Shown: positions 5,211 to 5,915 of the stretch, in pieces | How positions within the stretch are numbered: the first letter of the stretch is position 1 | Layout: every line of letters begins with the position of its first letter | NCBI GenBank assembly: GCA_013812985.1 | Contig: JACCSN010000859.1 | Location: 1-5,915, forward strand | Source of the DNA: Hyphomicrobiales bacterium | Lineage (GTDB): Bacteria; Pseudomonadota; Alphaproteobacteria; Rhizobiales; Afifellaceae | Length of the DNA stretch: 5,915 bases | Direction: 5' to 3' | The notes under the pieces: generated by a model | Told to the model about the DNA's origin: nothing | The model's input: the letters and a program-made list of their open reading frames with translations, nothing else | The model's database searches: none | Translations under genes and position numbers: made by a program

Positions 5211-5425
5211 CTGGAACCTCGCTGTTCGGGCCACCCTCGAAGCATAGCACCCTGGCGGGATCAGCGCCGTGGCGGCCGCGGACTATCCACATCTGAATTA
5301 TGAGCTTGCGCTTGCCTGCTCCGAGCAGGACATCGCCCAGACCGAGAGATCGGCGATCTTCTCCTTGACTTGCCGGCGCTCGCTCGTTGTGGATTGCCGT
5401 TCGCGCCGGCGATACAGGATTGGGA
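5211..5425. promoter_or_regulatory. Divergent fabD / unknown-gene control region
   Basis: This gap separates two divergent genes and must hold both promoters. It contains a perfect 7+1+7 dyad CCTGCTC-C-GAGCAGG (5315-5329), a second dyad AGATC-GGC-GATCT (5347-5359), and CTTGAC (5364-5369), an exact match to the alphaproteobacterial -35 consensus on the plus strand. No good -10 stands 17 bases after it. No convincing promoter for the unknown gene was found. Confidence 0.4.
5372..5410 (+). promoter_or_regulatory. Leader hairpin before fabD
   Basis: GCCGGCGC (5372-5379) and GCGCCGGC (5403-5410) are perfect 8-bp inverted arms around a 23-base loop. The stem ends 5 bases before the AGGA ribosome binding site of fabD (5416-5419). 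It could affect fabD translation or mRNA stability if the transcript starts upstream of it. Confidence 0.35.
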
Positions 5426-5915
5426 ATGACGGCTGCTTTCATCTTTCCGGGCCAAGGGAGCCAGGCGGTCGGCATGGGCCGAGCTTTGGCCGAGGCGTTC
5501 CCGGCCGCCCGCGCCGTGTTCGAAGAAGTCGACCAAGCGCTCGGCGAGAAGCTGTCCGCGATCGTCTGGGAAGGGCCGGAAGACGAGCTCACCCGAACGC
5601 GCAACGCCCAGCCGGCGCTGATGGCGGTGAGCATGGCCGCGCTGCGGGCGCTTGAGGCGGAAGGCATCAGCCTCAAGGATTCGGCAGCCTTTGTGGCGGG
5701 GCATTCGCTCGGCGAATACTCGGCGCTCGCCGCGGCGGGCAGCCTGGCGGTCGGCGACACGGCGCGGTTCTTGCGGCTGCGCGGCGACGCCATGCAGTGC
5801 GCCGCGCCGGAAGGGCAGGGCGCCATGGCCGCCTTGCTCGGGCTCGACCTGGAGCCGGTGCGCGAGATCGCCAGAGAGGCGGCGGGCGCGGACGAGGTCT
5901 GCGCGGTCGCGAACG
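5426..5915 (+). CDS. fabD: Malonyl-CoA:ACP transacylase, N-terminal part (cut by window edge)
   Basis: FabD moves the malonyl group from malonyl-CoA to acyl carrier protein, supplying extender units for type II fatty acid synthesis in the cytosol. The window holds 163 codons of an expected 310 or so. Visible are the N-terminal FIFPGQGSQAVGMG at 5-18, the oxyanion-hole Gln in that GQGSQ loop, NAQPALMAVSM at 60-70, and the nucleophile elbow GHSLGEYSAL at 92-101 with catalytic Ser94. The RLRGDAMQ at 117-124 contains Arg119, which binds the malonyl carboxylate. The second catalytic residue, a histidine, lies past the window. The ATG at 5426 directly begins the conserved motif and has AGGA 6 bases upstream. 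Relatives usually continue with fabG and acpP. It is divergent from the unknown gene. Confidence 0.97.
   Translation, partial: MTAAFIFPGQGSQAVGMGRALAEAFPAARAVFEEVDQALGEKLSAIVWEGPEDELTRTRNAQPALMAVSMAALRALEAEGISLKDSAAFVAGHSLGEYSALAAAGSLAVGDTARFLRLRGDAMQCAAPEGQGAMAALLGLDLEPVREIAREAAGADEVCAVAN

Noticed and set aside
5143..5826. Minus-strand open frame of 227 codons opposite fabD
   Set aside because: It covers the antisense of the unmistakable fabD motifs and overlaps the unknown gene; its product is Ser/Arg/Ala-rich and without a recognisable domain.

Overview
The window is GC-rich chromosomal DNA from an alphaproteobacterium, most likely of the order Hyphomicrobiales (Rhizobiales). This rests on three things: the rpsF-rpsR-rplI-dnaB order with fabD divergent next to it, the long acidic tail on L9 and charged tail on S6, and a GTAGGGTGGGCAA-type inverted repeat that I recall from Bradyrhizobium and Methylosinus/Methylocystis-like genomes. 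The genus cannot be fixed from sequence reading alone.

Layout from left to right. The minus strand carries the first 155 codons of dnaB (1-467, cut by the window edge), a cyclopropane-fatty-acyl-phospholipid synthase (609-1862), then rplI (2168-2761), rpsR (2926-3174) and rpsF (3180-3560). Further right on the same strand are a small VOC/glyoxalase-fold protein (3842-4222) and an unrecognised 257-residue protein (4437-5210). The plus strand carries the first 163 codons of fabD (5426 to the edge).

The ribosomal genes are read rpsF to rpsR to rplI, with translational coupling between rpsF and rpsR and a clear intrinsic terminator after rplI (2116-2146). A good sigma-70-type promoter (3778-3806) lies about 210 bases ahead of rpsF, leaving a long leader that could hold autoregulatory structure. 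The -35 box of that promoter sits in the loop of a perfect 9-bp hairpin that could also end transcription of the VOC gene.

The conserved core (S6, S18, L9, DnaB, FabD) appears to have been opened in three places. cfa stands between rplI and dnaB. The VOC gene and the unknown gene stand between rpsF and fabD and use visibly less biased codons than their neighbours. The rpsR-rplI gap is only 164 bases, holds a repeat element whose arm contains the rpsR stop codon, and lacks the DUF2232 membrane-protein gene that many relatives carry there. The fabD upstream region contains three dyads suited to regulation. I found no tRNA, rRNA, CRISPR array, transposase or phage gene. The window is mostly housekeeping, and its novelty lies in the unknown protein and in the regulatory architecture.
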